DNA from: Lepturacanthus savala
Taxonomy: Eukaryota > Chordata > Actinopteri > Scombriformes > Trichiuridae
DNA: 64,000 nt
Assembly (NCBI GenBank): GCA_030544235.1
Contig: CM060463.1
Location: 10,639,690-10,703,689, forward strand
Direction: 5' to 3'
Shown here: piece after piece, positions 49,756 to 63,134 of the stretch
Position numbering within the stretch: position 1 is the stretch's first letter
Layout: every line of letters starts with the position of its first letter
Translations under genes and position numbers: made by a program
The notes under the pieces: generated by a model
Seen by the model: the letters and a program-made list of their open reading frames with translations, nothing else
Told to the model about the DNA's origin: nothing
Databases searched by the model: none

Positions 49756-52700
49756 GGATTAGCATTGCCATGAAAAACATGCAGAAGGGGAGAGTGTGAT
49801 GGGTATGATACAGGTATACGTGCATAAAAATTAGACGTTCAAAATGACTCATGTTAATTATTGCAATTAAGTCTGTCATCGAGAGGAGACTTTCAGCACT
49901 GTGCAAGTTAATGTTCTCAAGTGTTCCTCAGCGGAATCTAATGCTACTAATTGTACTGCTTGCTTTTTGCTTGACACTGTTGCTTTGAAGTGTGTTGGGG
50001 ATTAATTTTATCAGAGGGTAATTTGCCCATTATTTTTCACATTATTGCCCTGATCTGTCAACACCTATGCACTCCACACAAAAGCAAAATGCAATAACGA
50101 TATTTGCCAGCTGTTTCTCGCTCACAAATCAAATTAGAGTGCAGCTCTCAAGGCTCAGCAACAGATGGTTGATCACAACGCGGGCAAATCCCCAGTAGTT
50201 ACTGTAGTATGACACTCCTATGTTTGTCTCCACGGACTCTTCTTGAGAGGCTCCATTATTTGCCCATTTTCGCAACCGATGGCATTTCCTGAGGGTAAAC
50301 TGCTGTATGTTCTAAACCAGGCCGGCTCATCCTGTGAATACAGCGGCAGCCTGTTTAAATGCGCTTAAAAGGTCTCCTATCTTTCTTTCTCAGAGTTGTT
50401 GTTGCTGAGGCAGATGCCAACGCTTCTCAAACTAGAAATGTCTTCAGACCCACCCGCACATTTTGGAATTTAATTAATCACTTCAAATTTGGCATGTGGC
50501 CTTCTAAGAAAGTGCAACTTTTTTTTGCTGACGTCATAAGTTGAGCTTGGCATGCCCCATCTGGCGTGCCCACTTCTGTTGGCATCAGCCAGAGGGCTCC
50601 GAAGAAATGGAGGCGCAGATGAGTCATAGATTGAGGAAGTTTTTCAGGTCCTCTGACTTTTACCCTGACTGTGCAGTGAACTCTCAAAACTCAGCAATGA
50701 CTATTACTCAACCTTTGCTTCATAAAACTTGGGTCTTATTTGTTGTAGTTTTGGCCAGCATTTCTCTTTGCAATCAATAATTGTTGTCTAACTTTGTTGT
50801 AATCACACACCAAATCCTGACAATTGCTTAAAGTACAGTAAATACTGCTGTCATCATGGATAGAAACGATGGTCAAAGCTAACTTAAGACATAATGTGCC
50901 AAGACTAAAGGTCACAGCTATCTACAGCTGTATAAGGCTGTTCTATTATATATATACATGTATATATATGCAATATTATTGAAATATTGCATGTTTCACA
51001 GTAATTATTTTACATAATTTAAATTACAGGTTTTGTAATTAAAGAATCAAAATTAATCGCATAACAATATTTGCCCCAAAAGCAACATTTATTTTCTGCA
51101 AATGGATTTTAGCCACTATCTATAGCACGTTTTCTAAACCCTTACCTTCAATGACTGATAGTGGTCTACAGTCCTGGGAAATTCCTCAATAAACTTCTGT
51201 GCTGCCACGGCCCCCTGCCACACACACGTGGCAGCAGCAGCTGTGTGCATCAGAATAATTGTCATGAACCCCTACATGGTGACTGTTGGAAATATTTGGT
51301 ATTCTTTATTTCTATGAATATTTCATCCATTTATTCTGTATTACAACCCAATTTATCACTAGTGCTTTATGAGTCACATCTACTAATTTATTAATTGCTT
51401 TCACAAAGACACTCAGTAAAATGCAGAAATCAGACGAAGGGCAGCTTCCAGGCCCGGCTGTTCTCAAAATTATCTCCAAGGGCAACGATAAGATGGCTGT
51501 GGGACCAAGGTTCAATTCCCACATCCTGGTTGCCATGGAGACTGAGATGTATAAAGTTCTCTGTGTCACAAGTGTTGTTTTTGACTAGACAGATGTGCTG
51601 TTACCTCTTTACCTCTGCCTGTCTCCTTGCAAGTAAAAGATCGCTGTTCATTTTAATCTCTGTGTGATTATTCCTGTAAAATAATCATCAATATCTGACG
51701 TTGACTGACAAATGTTCCATGTGGTTTAGCTTTTAAACTGTGATAAAATCCATACATACATTAATGTCCCAAACCTAAATTATATATATATATATACACA
51801 CACATATTACACACATTATGTGTGTGTTTGTGTGTGTGAGTGTGTGTTGCCCTGCTAGGAAGTCTGACTTCATTTTATGCTTTACTTATTCTACAGTGTA
51901 CCCAGGTTGTGGTATTATAAAACTTTATGGAGAAGCAGTGTTCAGGTTTAATACTCCTTATATTTAGAAAAATGCAGGTCTGCTATAGACTGGAGAGAAA
52001 AAAACAGAAAGAATAAAATACAACAATACTAGGCTATATTGTTGTTTTTTTCTTGCAGTGATAATATTGTACATTGCGATATTTTGGATTGGAATTTAAC
52101 TTTGAAGATGCTCATTCTGTTTTTCATATCATTATATGAATTCAACAGGTTCAGTTTAATCTAGCATCTTTAAACAAATCACTAGAGTAATAATCATAAA
52201 GTGCATCTTCAGGTGGAGCCTCATACAGTCTATGGTTGGAGGCCGATGGCAGATGAAAAGGATGACAAGAGATGGAGGAACATGCAGTGGGATAAAAGGA
52301 CAAATGGATAAGGTTGCCAGCTTGCAAGCTCACCGTACTGTTGTGTCTCCTCATATAATAATATGTAATAATATATATGATACTACTACTAATAATAATA
52401 ATATAACATTGCAAGCCAGATCCCTTTTTTCTTCATCAAGATAGGTCCTATACTGACTTGTCACAACTTTTACTGTAACTTTTCATAGCAGACAGATCAT
52501 AACACTTTTCCACTGTATTTATTTGCTTCTCTTTTAAGTGATAAAGAAGAATGAATGGATTTGGATCGGCCCTGCTGGAATACCTTGTAAGATATTTAAT
52601 CGCAGTGCTGTTAATGCACAATCTTGTTACAAATAGGGCCACTCAAACAACACTAAACAAAATCACTACCTCTGAGAAAAAAAAGAGATTAGATCGTTAT

Positions 52701-55483
52701 CACTAATGCAATTAAACAAAAGGAATAATATGAGCCTGCTCATTTTTCTTGCTCTAAACTCATTCTGGCATATCAGAAATCCAACAGATGGAGCACCAGG
52801 GAGACAAGAGAAACCCTCGACATTAGCTTTCATTACATAACCTGTCAAATCTCTCCTAAAGCAGTGTATAAGAAATAATTCCAGTTATCGCTCTGCAGCC
52901 TTGGATATTACAGTTTTCTCATGAAGGTGTACACACACATCCCTTGAAGGACATATAGACAGTTGCACATATAGGAACCTTATCTTCCCTCAGTGAACCT
53001 CAGCTATTGATCAGGGCCTTCACTGTACTGAACTAGACAAGGCATTCATAACTGTCAGGTATGACTGACTGTAGGTGGAGGATCAGCCAATCTGTGGTGT
53101 AATTTACCCCCGTGAACTTTACTTTCCAAGCGCCTCTGAGCAAAAGTGTCATATAAAAAGTCGTTATCAATTATGTTGAAAGGCATATGGATGAACTCAT
53201 TAGGAACGCTCTGTTCTTTGCACCAAAGTGCCAGCTTCGGGCTGTGGGCCATTGACTACAGTGGCCAGGTAATGAGCTGAGTTGGCGATGTTGGAGCCCC
53301 CGTACGCTGCTACAGATGACGCCCGGTTCTAAGGCCTTCTTTACTGAGAGCTATTCCTTCAACATGTACAGTGGCATGTGGCAAGGTACGCTCTGCTGCC
53401 CCTTCAGCAAAGCACTGTTCATTCTGTGTTAATTAATCAATCAATATCTCCCAGATAAATCACAGCGAGCGCCTCGCAACGGTCGACTGTCACCATGATG
53501 AATTCCTTCATTTCATGTAATAAGCCGGCTGGGAAGTGATTTATCCCTGGTACGCAGGAGGCTATATACAGCAGTGGACAGAGACAGGAGATACAAAATG
53601 GAGTGTAATATGTCATTGAATTATTTTTCATGCAGTCAGTGACTAAGGTTGAGAGCGCCGGGAAAAATACTTGAGTCCAAAATCCAGTCGATATCAAAAG
53701 ATTTCACTCAATCACTGGTCGGAGAAGCCAGTTGGCTGTTCAGTTAAAAGGCTGCTCTAAGGTTCCAGGCATCACCATAGAGCTGCCATTTTGCCTGAAT
53801 TATGCACTGAGCCTTTTCAAGGCTCTTGTTCTCTCTACTCCTTCTATTACAGAATGAGACAGAGATAAGTGGGAGTAAGAACTACATTCTAATACTATTG
53901 ATTGCCTTTGCTCTTCCCTCTTTCAGGGCCAAGATTAAGAGCTGTTGTGATTTTTTTTTAATGCAGACCTCCTCCCTGGCTGAGTAGGAGACACTGTGCT
54001 AATCAATTTAAACCACTGCTGAGCTCAAAGCATCATGCATAACTCCCAGTTTGTGCAAAAGGATTGAAGAGAGACTTCTGCGCTGATCCCGGTTAAGTGA
54101 TGCTATTACTAGAATGAAGTCTATCTGCCATTTAGCACACAAAACCTAAAATATTATAGTAGAGAAAATAGCCCCATGTCATCGAGTACTATTTGCCTTT
54201 TATAGACGGTTCCCCTTTATAGATTTCATCGGTTTCTTTTCCCTTCTTTTTGAAAAAAGCAGGTAAATGAAATTGAAGTGAAGTTAAGCAAGCACCATCA
54301 AAGTAATGGATAATTGTATGAATAAAAAATGCCTACATCCATAATCATTAATCATATGCATATTAACATTGGTAAAAGATTTATACTAACCAAACCCCAC
54401 TGACGATTCCATTTACTGGAAAGGGAAAGGCTCACAGCTTTTTTTCCCCTTTTCTCTGCATCGAAAATATAAATATTATAATGATAATAAATAAATAAAG
54501 TAACAATAGTATTTCACCATTTTCTGCAGACTATGATAATTAGAATGGAGATAATAGGCAAGCAAGTGGTCAGTAAATGAAAAAAATATGAATTAGAGAG
54601 CACTTTCAAAAGATGAATCAGGAGACTCACCCTCATCTGTGCCAATTAAAACACAACACACGGTCGCTTTGTATTCCTGGAGACTTGATGAAAGCGAATC
54701 CTTGGTGTAGTTAGTCCTCGGGTTAACAGAAATACAACCTTTTAAATGGATCTCTCGTTCATGAGCTACAGTTTATTTCAGCCCTCGTTCGCTCCCTTTT
54801 TCTCTCATCATCAACACCACCTTTTTGGTGCCATCTAATAATTAATTAAAAATAAATGAGATAGTCCATGAATTTATGGGCTGTAGAAATCCAAAGGTGA
54901 TGTTGTAGAGTGTGCTTTAACGACGCAGGCAAGGTGATAATTAAGAAGCTGTCACCATTTGTTACCTTGTCATCATGTGTGCGCGTGAGTGAGTATCTGT
55001 GTGAACACGTGGGTGCGAATAGAGCCGAGCCCCCCTAATCGCTTAATATGCGTCTGAGGTCTCATTCCAGTTCAAAGGTCACCATATAATTATACTGCAG
55101 CAAATATTTAATTTTCAATTACGGCGGCGCTGGGAAGCTCACCTTGAAAAAAGGACAACTCCGAGACAGGCCTTCTAACCTTTTCAGAGATGTTTTTTTT
55201 TTCTTTTCTAAACACTGGAGTTTGTCAGGGTGGCTGATTTGCATGGGGCTGCGGTATAATGAAGTTCTTGTGTTAGTGACCCTTTTAAGTTCTGACTTTA
55301 GGGGTCATGTTGCAGGGATAAGCTAAAGCTGCAAAGAAGCGTGTGTCTTTCACCCTGGCAATTAGCACACACGGGCACACACCCGGTCAGACGCACGCTT
55401 GCTTTTACACAAACACGTTTCTCAGAGAAGCGTTTACCTGTTTTTACCTGGAAGAGAGCTTTTTTTCTAGTTAGGTGGGAATA

Positions 55484-55776
55484 AGGCTGCATTCACACCG
55501 GATCAGTCGGTGCAGTGCAAAAACAGCAGGAGGTGTCTGGTGTCATGGGGAGGTCTGGGCGTGTTTATTGTGGAGCGTGATTTTGCAAAAATTTTGCAAA
55601 AAACTTTCCGCATTTTTTTTTTTTTGCAAAAGTCGAGGCTGTCTGAACTTTTCTACCTGATTTTTTTCCCCCCAACACCCCCAGCAGTGTGTTTCTCCCT
55701 CAGAGTGTGTTCCTCATTTTGAACGGGAGAGACCTGCGTTTTCACCGCACTGCCCGATCCAGTGTGAATTCAGCCT
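55484..55776. mobile_element. Short terminal-inverted-repeat element (MITE-like)
   Basis: The left end AGGCTGCATTCACACCGGAT and the reverse complement of the right end AGGCTGAATTCACACTGGAT match at 18 of 20 positions. The element is about 293 bp, with an internal poly-T tract and no coding capacity. No clear target-site duplication is visible. The AGGCTG(A/C)ATTCACAC end is of a type I have seen in fish non-autonomous DNA transposons; superfamily not assigned. Confidence 0.6.
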
Positions 55777-58700
55777 ACATGTGAGGAAGAAATGCTGACA
55801 CACAGTATATAAAGGAAACAGGGTCACACGCACGCACGCGTGCACACACACACACAGTCAAGTATTGTGCGAGTCATTAGTCAAAACAATTCTCACTAGG
55901 GGAGGTCACCTGCAGCAGTGAAACTACTTTTCTATTCTGATCTCGCATGTTTGAATTGAATTCAAAGAAAGTGACTGCAGCTGAAACACTTACAAGTGGC
56001 AGATTTGACAACATACTTTTAACTCTAGCTCAGTCCAGAGGCGCTGAACCACTTTAGCAGCAACATCAATGCCCAAGAGATGGAAAGTGGCAGTTTTCCT
56101 TGAGGGTTTTGACTTCAATATATATATATAGCTGAGAAGTTTAGAAAAATTCTCCAGTGGAAATGAGGTTAGAATTATGCAAAATTGCCCATTTTTATAT
56201 TATGGCCTCAAATCTTCCCAGAGTGCAGCCCCCCAATAGTCTCAGCTCAACTCAGCAGGACACACCACGAACCCGAGCAGTGGGAAAGTCTCACAACCCA
56301 GTGAATGATCAAATGGTTTCTGAACCGAACTCACAGCTTCTCACACTGTCTCTCTTTCTCCCCGTCTCTGCACGATTCCCTTGTTCTCTGCGTTTAAGAG
56401 CAGATGCAGGTTGAAAGACATTTCTTTTTCGTCAGATATCTGAAAAAAATGAGCCCATTTCTGTCTTTCTCGGATGCTATAGAGTTATTATAGTTTTTTT
56501 TTTTCTAAAGAGTATGTGCCAGTTTTTTTATTTAGCTAGATATAAAAAATTCTCCTTTTCGCACACTGTCACCTATCCTAAACCAGATTAGGTCAAAACT
56601 GAATATGTGGCTAAACATGTATGAAAAACTAGAGGGCTTTTAATTGGTGCCAGTAACCATCAGACAGAATGGACTTTGTTTTGCAGATATCTTTTTATGT
56701 AAGTTTATTTGTAGCTATAACACTGAGGTAATTATACCTCAAGGTACATGAAAACACCAAAAATACATGGTGTCAAAATTTGTGTTTCTACTATATCAGA
56801 TTTTGGTTATTTTTCATGTTTAATTTATTATTTCACTTACCCACGATCCAAAAAATGGTTTAACGCAGAAACTATTTCTCCTTAATTCTAAGTGATTCCA
56901 ATATCTTGTTTTTCATGTGTAAATTTTGCATTCATAACTTTATTTGTTATATTGCTTTTATTTTATTTACCATAATCACCGTAGAGTTTTATTTTGAAAA
57001 GACACAGGACACTTGACAATACGTTACACTGGTGATGTGCACAAATGTTCTGCAGATAAACTGACCACATATTAAGAATTTAAGTGGTTTCTGAAAAGAA
57101 AAATACAAAAACAGCTCACCGATTTTCAGGCCTGAAGGGCTGACCCTGCCGCTGCAGTCCAGCGCAAATTAAAATGAAAGGAAGGACAAGGAAACTTTTT
57201 TTTTTTTTTTTTTTTTTACTGTTGAATGGAATTTCCTCAGCTCTGTTCGTTTGATTCAAATGCAGCTCATTTATCAGCTAAAACTACCTGCCAAACAGGA
57301 GAAAAAATACACAATAACTAAATCCCCAGAGTTAGAGATGGAGGAGGAAGGAAGGCAGTAAACAGCCTTCTTTCCTTTGGCTGACTCACTTTTGTCACAA
57401 CTGGACCCGCTCCGTGTGTGTCTCTCTCTCTTATTGTTCAAAAACACCTACACTCGCCCGCCTACGCCCATTCTCAGGTGACATCCGCTTGTAACACGAA
57501 TGCAACCTGTACGGAAACAAGAAAAAATGTACTCAATGACACAGACTAAGATTATGTATTTTCTGAGTTGTATGCTACGAATGCATGCATGGCTGAAATT
57601 ATTTATAGAATATATATTGTGTATTTAAAAAAAAACATATATTTATGATTTTGTTATGGCAGCTACTTCTTTTTTGTTCAGCCTAAAATGATTTCAATAC
57701 ATTCAGTACATTCTACACTGAACGAGTTACTTGTCGTTGCAATTGTACCTCTTGTTCATTTAAAACTGTAGTGTGGAACTTTTGAATATAAATCAATATC
57801 TGATTCATTCAAGCACTTCACGCAATGATGATTTAGCCTATGACCAAATGTCTCGGTATTTCACAGTAGTAGTTTTTAATCCAATGTTAGCGGTGACACT
57901 CCCTGCTGGTTGGATGAATGTAATACTGTGCATGCTCTACGGGCAGAGGACCGGACTTCAGAGTCTGTTAACTTGAATTGTAGATAAAATGATGTTTTAC
58001 ATTGTTTTGTACAGCTGCAAATAGCCAGAACATGGCAAATATATATATTTATTCCTCATTATGTGTGTTACTCTCTCAGTGCCAGCCGAGGGAGACAGAA
58101 CTGCTGCGCTGCAAGTAAAACAGATGGTTTGAATGTTGTTTTAAAAATCTCTCAACACTTCTAAGAATATCATTGCCTACAGTATATTCGAACCACAGCC
58201 AGCAGGTGCAATGGAAAAGCTCCGAAAGCCAATGCTATCAAACGAGGTACTGAATGGTACGCTAACTTAGTTAGCAACCTGTTATTGAAAATAGTGGAGA
58301 AATCAGCTAAATAGACATATTTGTCTATTAGTAGTGGGTGGACACCAAAAACAAAGATAAAAGGAAAATGAAGTTTGGACCAGGAACTTAAATTTAAAGG
58401 TGATATTCTCTGTTATTTGCTTGTGTACGGGATTTGCAAATAGACAAGGTTATGCAGGTTTAAACCCAACCAAACCTTCTAGAAAAAAAATACACAGGAC
58501 ATTATTACCTCAGTCTTCATTAAAATAGTTACAGCTCTGACTGTACGGGACAAAATCCCATTCTGCCCAAAAAAACATACGGTAAAGTTCATCTGAAGCT
58601 ATAAATCTGTCATTGATATCACACTAGCAGCACCACTGGCCAGTATGGAGAGGATGAATAATCACAGCAATCACAGTTTTTACAACGTCCTTACCTTCGG

Positions 58701-58858
58701 TTCTAATTGAAGATATGCATTGTCTTTCATTTGAAACATATTTTAATTGGAAGAAGAGCTTGTTTCATGAACGTACAGCCCCTGTTCAAAACGGTTTTCC
58801 TTTTTTGACAGCAAACGGTTTGGAGATTGTGAATTCTTCTGGGATTTGGCGATTGCCA

Positions 58859-58882
58859 GTGTGTGTGTGTGTGTGTGTGTGT
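58859..58882. repeat. (TG)n microsatellite
   Basis: About 12 perfect TG units. Confidence 0.95.
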
Positions 58883-60271
58883 TAACTGAGCAGACTGTTA
58901 CTAATTTCCTTTTTCTGTTTTCACCTGTTCCCTCTCCATATTGGCAGTGGGGGACCTTGAGGCTCTGCCTTCTCTCCAGCACTTGGGAGTCCTTAGACGT
59001 CCAAACAGCACCTGGACCACATGCTAAAATCCGCGGCAGCAAATATCTCGGATATTTCCAAACCCAAGGAGCGAGAACGAGGCAGAGAGGAAAGACATGC
59101 AGGGAGTTGAGGCTACTGTTCATCACTTATTAAGAGCATCAGTATTGGGTTTTCACTGGACATCAAAATTGTTTTTTTTTTTCCTTGAGTGTAGCTTATT
59201 CCTATTCATGCAAGGAAACCTGCAGAGGTGTGAAATTTAAAGAGGCGGGGGGGGGCTTGACAGGAGCTTTATTGAACCACAAATTGAAATGCACTTTTTA
59301 ATCAAAGTGATTCAAATCAAATAGTTGGAGTCCAACCATCAGAGAGAAGCAGGGAAGGTGATGGAGAAGAGAGGGGGTTCTCGTCTGTTTTTTTTACAGA
59401 GGTTTATCACTGGGTGGCCGCTGCATCCCAGGCTGCCTTCTTTCTCTCTAGTTAGTGGATGAATTAGAGATTCGGGGGGGCGGGGTGGCGAAGGGGCCAA
59501 CTTGATATGAGACTGGGCAGTTCCCGAGCGGAGGAACTCTTTGTGCTCCTTATTGTGGCACAAATTGCAAGGCCTTGTTTGTGCTGGATTAATCAGGAAT
59601 TGTCCTCCAATTGGGAGCCAGAATATTTGTTCTGCAGACAAGCAGATAGCACTAATGATGATAATAATAACAACAATAACAGTTGAGTCTCTTGGGTGTT
59701 CCTTTTTTCTGCGGGCATTTCTTCAACATTTACATGATGCATACCCATAATTCAGCACTAATGTGTTTAGAAAAACAGCGGGGGCTGAGAGTTACACAAC
59801 CGAGGGAGGCTGAAAGTCTGAAAATAAACCAGGCAGTGCTAACATGAGGTTGTTCTGCCGTATGGTTCTGTATATATTTAATAAATAAGACAGCTGAACG
59901 GCAAAAATAATAATCCCACTGAGGCTAGCCCATGACCCGCAACGCTGTCCCAGAGGTGAGCCCAATTGCTTTGACAAGGGCACTTGTTTTTTCTTTTTTT
60001 TTTTTTATCTCATGCCTGACGTCTTCAGGCCTGTGATTGATGCGGGCCTTTCAGAGGCAGCGGCTCTCATTGTTTTTAAGACCACATACCTGAGTTATGA
60101 ATGTTTCATTCAGGAGACTAAATATGAACCGGCTGGGGGAGAACCTCCCAGAGAGCAGCGAGGATGCTAATAATGGCCTTTATTCATGGGAGGAGAAAGA
60201 GGGTTATAGTTATGAGGGTCATGATGGCATCATTGTATTTTCTTTACTGACTTTCTACAGTACATTTCTAC

Positions 60272-60776
60272 TAGAGCTGCAGCTATTAATGGATTAGTTG
60301 CCAACTATTACATTAATTGCCAACTATTTTTATAATCAATTAATGGATGAGTCATTTTTAAAAAGACATTGTCACACTGTAAAACCAACACACTGTCAAT
60401 CACTAGCAAAGGAATGAACATTGAAGGAATGAGCAACATTTTGGTTCTCAGACCTTCATCGGGTAGTTTTTTAAACTACCTGATGAAGGTCTGAGAACCA
60501 AAATGTTGTATAATTTAATTCATTCCTTTGTTAGTGATTGACAATGTGCAGGAATTCTTTGTTCCTTGTTGCAGTGTGGCGTTTTCGCCTCTCCTACGCA
60601 CTTGTCCTTTGCCTAGATGTGCACAACCTCTTCTTTTAAAAAGAAAATATCCAAAATTCTTTGGTTCCAGCTTCTCAAATATCCGAATAATCCGAATATT
60701 TTATGATTTCTATTGTCTTCTATAACAGTGAACCAATGATCTTTGGGTTGTGGACTGTTGTTAGTTGCAGCCCTAA
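60272..60776. mobile_element. hAT-like non-autonomous element, about 505 bp
   Basis: The left terminus TAGAGCTGCAGCTA pairs with the reverse complement of the right terminus TAGGGCTGCAACTA (12 of 14). The flanks ATTTCTAC (60264-60271) and TTTTCTAC (60777-60784) look like an 8-bp target duplication with one mismatch, as expected for hAT. Sub-terminal ATTAATGGATTAGTTGCCAA and GGGTTGTGGACTGTTGTTAG are strings I recognise from a very common fish repeat. It contains a separate large hairpin at 60389-60548. Confidence 0.65.
60389..60548. repeat. Large inverted repeat (hairpin) inside the hAT-like element
   Basis: Inner arms 60434-60470 and 60473-60508 are almost perfect complements (CAACATTTTGGTTCTCAGAC pairs with GTCTGAGAACCAAAATGTTG), and outer arms 60389-60418 and 60519-60548 also pair (CACACTGTCAATCACTA with TAGTGATTGACAATGTG). 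The arms are separated by only a few bases at the centre. It is likely a nested palindromic MITE. Confidence 0.85.
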
Positions 60777-63105
60777 TTTTCTACCCTCTCTTTCTCTCAG
60801 TGACTTCAATTTTTATTACCAGCAGCAAAATCTCTCCATCACCCTTCCTAAAACAGGGAACACACATGAACAGTTTTGACTAAAGCAGCGCGGCAATAGA
60901 TCCATCTTGTTGACTTGGGAGATATGGGGAATAGCTTTTGCTGCAGTGACACGCTGGTCTGTCGTATCTGAAATCAGACGAGATTTATCAATATAAAATG
61001 TACCGCAGTGGTGGCTGACATGTCCTGCTGTGTCCCACTGCGAGGTCTGCATGGGAGGTGTGTGTGTGTGTGTGGGGGGGTCTTTTTGTGATTGCATCGC
61101 TCAAAACACGTTAATGCAAGATGTGAAAAGAGCCTAAGTCACACCGGCCCACCTTTGCACCTGCACCTGCTCTGATCCCACCCGTCCCCTGCCGAGGTGA
61201 CGAGGAAACTCCGACACGCTCCGTGTCAGGGATGAGGTGCGGAATAGATAGAAAAAGCAATCATCCGTGTGTCACGTTTGTGGCGAGGCAGTAGTGGTGA
61301 TACAGTACGGTTTGGTACAGAAGGAAACATCAGACATAATTTTTGCCCTGTAACGTCAGCTGTGATGTGTGTGAGGTGTGACATGCAAATACCTTGGTTC
61401 GACCATCTCTCTCTAGCGCACACACACACACACTCGCCTCTTTAACTCAATGTGACTCCGGCGTCAAGTCCCATCCTTTGCTGAATAGTTCCTCTCACCA
61501 TGAGCAGATTATGATTTGTGGCGAACCGAGGCACACTAGCTGCTTAATGGAGTTGAACAGGATGGAGGAGTTTCGTTCTCATCCTCCAGTAAGAGACGTA
61601 CACATATACAGGGAGACTGATTGAAAGAAAAGGAAGAGGGGGAGGAGGGAAGGAAAAGAACGGGATGGGGAGATCCACTGGGATGTGTCAAATGTTGCAT
61701 GAATCACTAAATGCTTCCTGCTCTAATTGGCTCTATTGAGTGCATCAGCGTTCCCTGTGGTGGGGGCAAATTCCTCCCATTGTATGTGTGCGTGTGTGCG
61801 CCACACATCCAACGCTCAAAGTGATGGGGATCAAAGGATTGCCACTGTGCATACACTGAGTCATGAAGTGATATTGTCAGCTGCACTCAAGCTCAGCTCC
61901 TTACGTATGGCGGAGCCCAGAGCTATACTGTACCAGATCTCTGACGTTTTATTCCAACAAGTTGAAAGGCTGACATCAACGCTGAGCAGACATTCAAAGT
62001 GAATACCACAAGCCCTTGTGCTGGCCTGTCATTTCGAAAAACCAGACACACATGCACATTCATTTTCATTCTGGCTACAGAAGGCACACAATAAACCACA
62101 TACCCCTGACATGGCATGTACACACACACACTCACACAATTAAAACACAAATCATAAGGGTACTACCAAAACTGAAGCTTATTTAGCTCACTTGAGGAGC
62201 AGGAAGACGTCAACTGCAGCACTTCTGTCATTTCTATAAATACCCACCTAACCCTGTTGCTTTCCTGTTCTGCACCCTCCTACCCCCTTCTCCCCTCTCT
62301 TTCTTCCTCTCCGTATGGTCCTGAAGGGGTCCGTCATGCCTGGTTGCTATGGCGAACCCTCAAATTAGTCTCAATTAATTCTTTGGTTAATAAATCAATA
62401 AGACACATCTTGTAGTCGGTGTAGTCCTCGCTAGTGAAAGGTGAATCGGAGCAGAAAAGATACTTCAGGTTTAACTGTTCTGGCTAATGGCTTTCAGTGG
62501 CTTACAGCACCATTACATCATTTTCACCAGACACTTATTAAGTATTCATAGATTCTCCGATCCCCACATTGTTAAAGTAGCCATCTTCCTGCTGGGTGAG
62601 CAACAATTGAATGCGACACAGCAAAAATGCAAAAAAAACACTGCTGCATGTAACTCTTAGCATTTATATTTCATGGGATATAAGCAAAGGGACGGCATCT
62701 CTGAAACACTGAAATTGAATACCATCATTAAGCCTAAATGCATTCATCATTTGTGTAATATATTTATGAATATATAGCAAACGGCATGTTCAAAGACTTT
62801 AGGAACAATGGCCTGTGTGTTGAGTTGGGCATTAATGCTAATGCACATTAAATGTATAAGTGAGCTATACTTGGTCCTGCAGCTTAATGGGTTGTATTCA
62901 ACTCTGTTTTTTTGTCCTCCTGTTGAGTGCAAAGTGTTTCAGGATCCTTATTCGCTCACATCAACAGAAATGAAACATATATGCACGTTTTGCTCATTCC
63001 TCTGCATTCTACCTGGAGCTCAGTGTATTTGTGTGGGCATTTGGCACATTGTGAGTGTCTGTTTTCAAAGCAACACGCAGCCTGCTCAGCCTTCTCTCCT
63101 CTGCT

Positions 63106-63134
63106 GGGGGGGGGGGGGGGGGGGGGGGGGGGGG
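63106..63134. repeat. Poly-G homopolymer (29 G)
   Basis: 29 consecutive G residues. Gly-rich or Pro-rich frames across it are artefacts. Confidence 0.97.

Noticed and set aside
49291..49906. Poly Cys-Val minus-strand frames
   Set aside because: Translation of the (AC)n microsatellite and the adjacent GGGGAC repeat.
51509..51520. B-box-like GGTTCAATTCCC on the plus strand, possible tRNA or SINE
   Set aside because: No credible A box at the proper distance and no tRNA stems. At most a very degenerate SINE piece, or chance.
58743..59133. Overlapping open frames of 95 and 127 residues on opposite strands
   Set aside because: Both cross a TG microsatellite, neither has a recognisable domain, and no splice structure fits.
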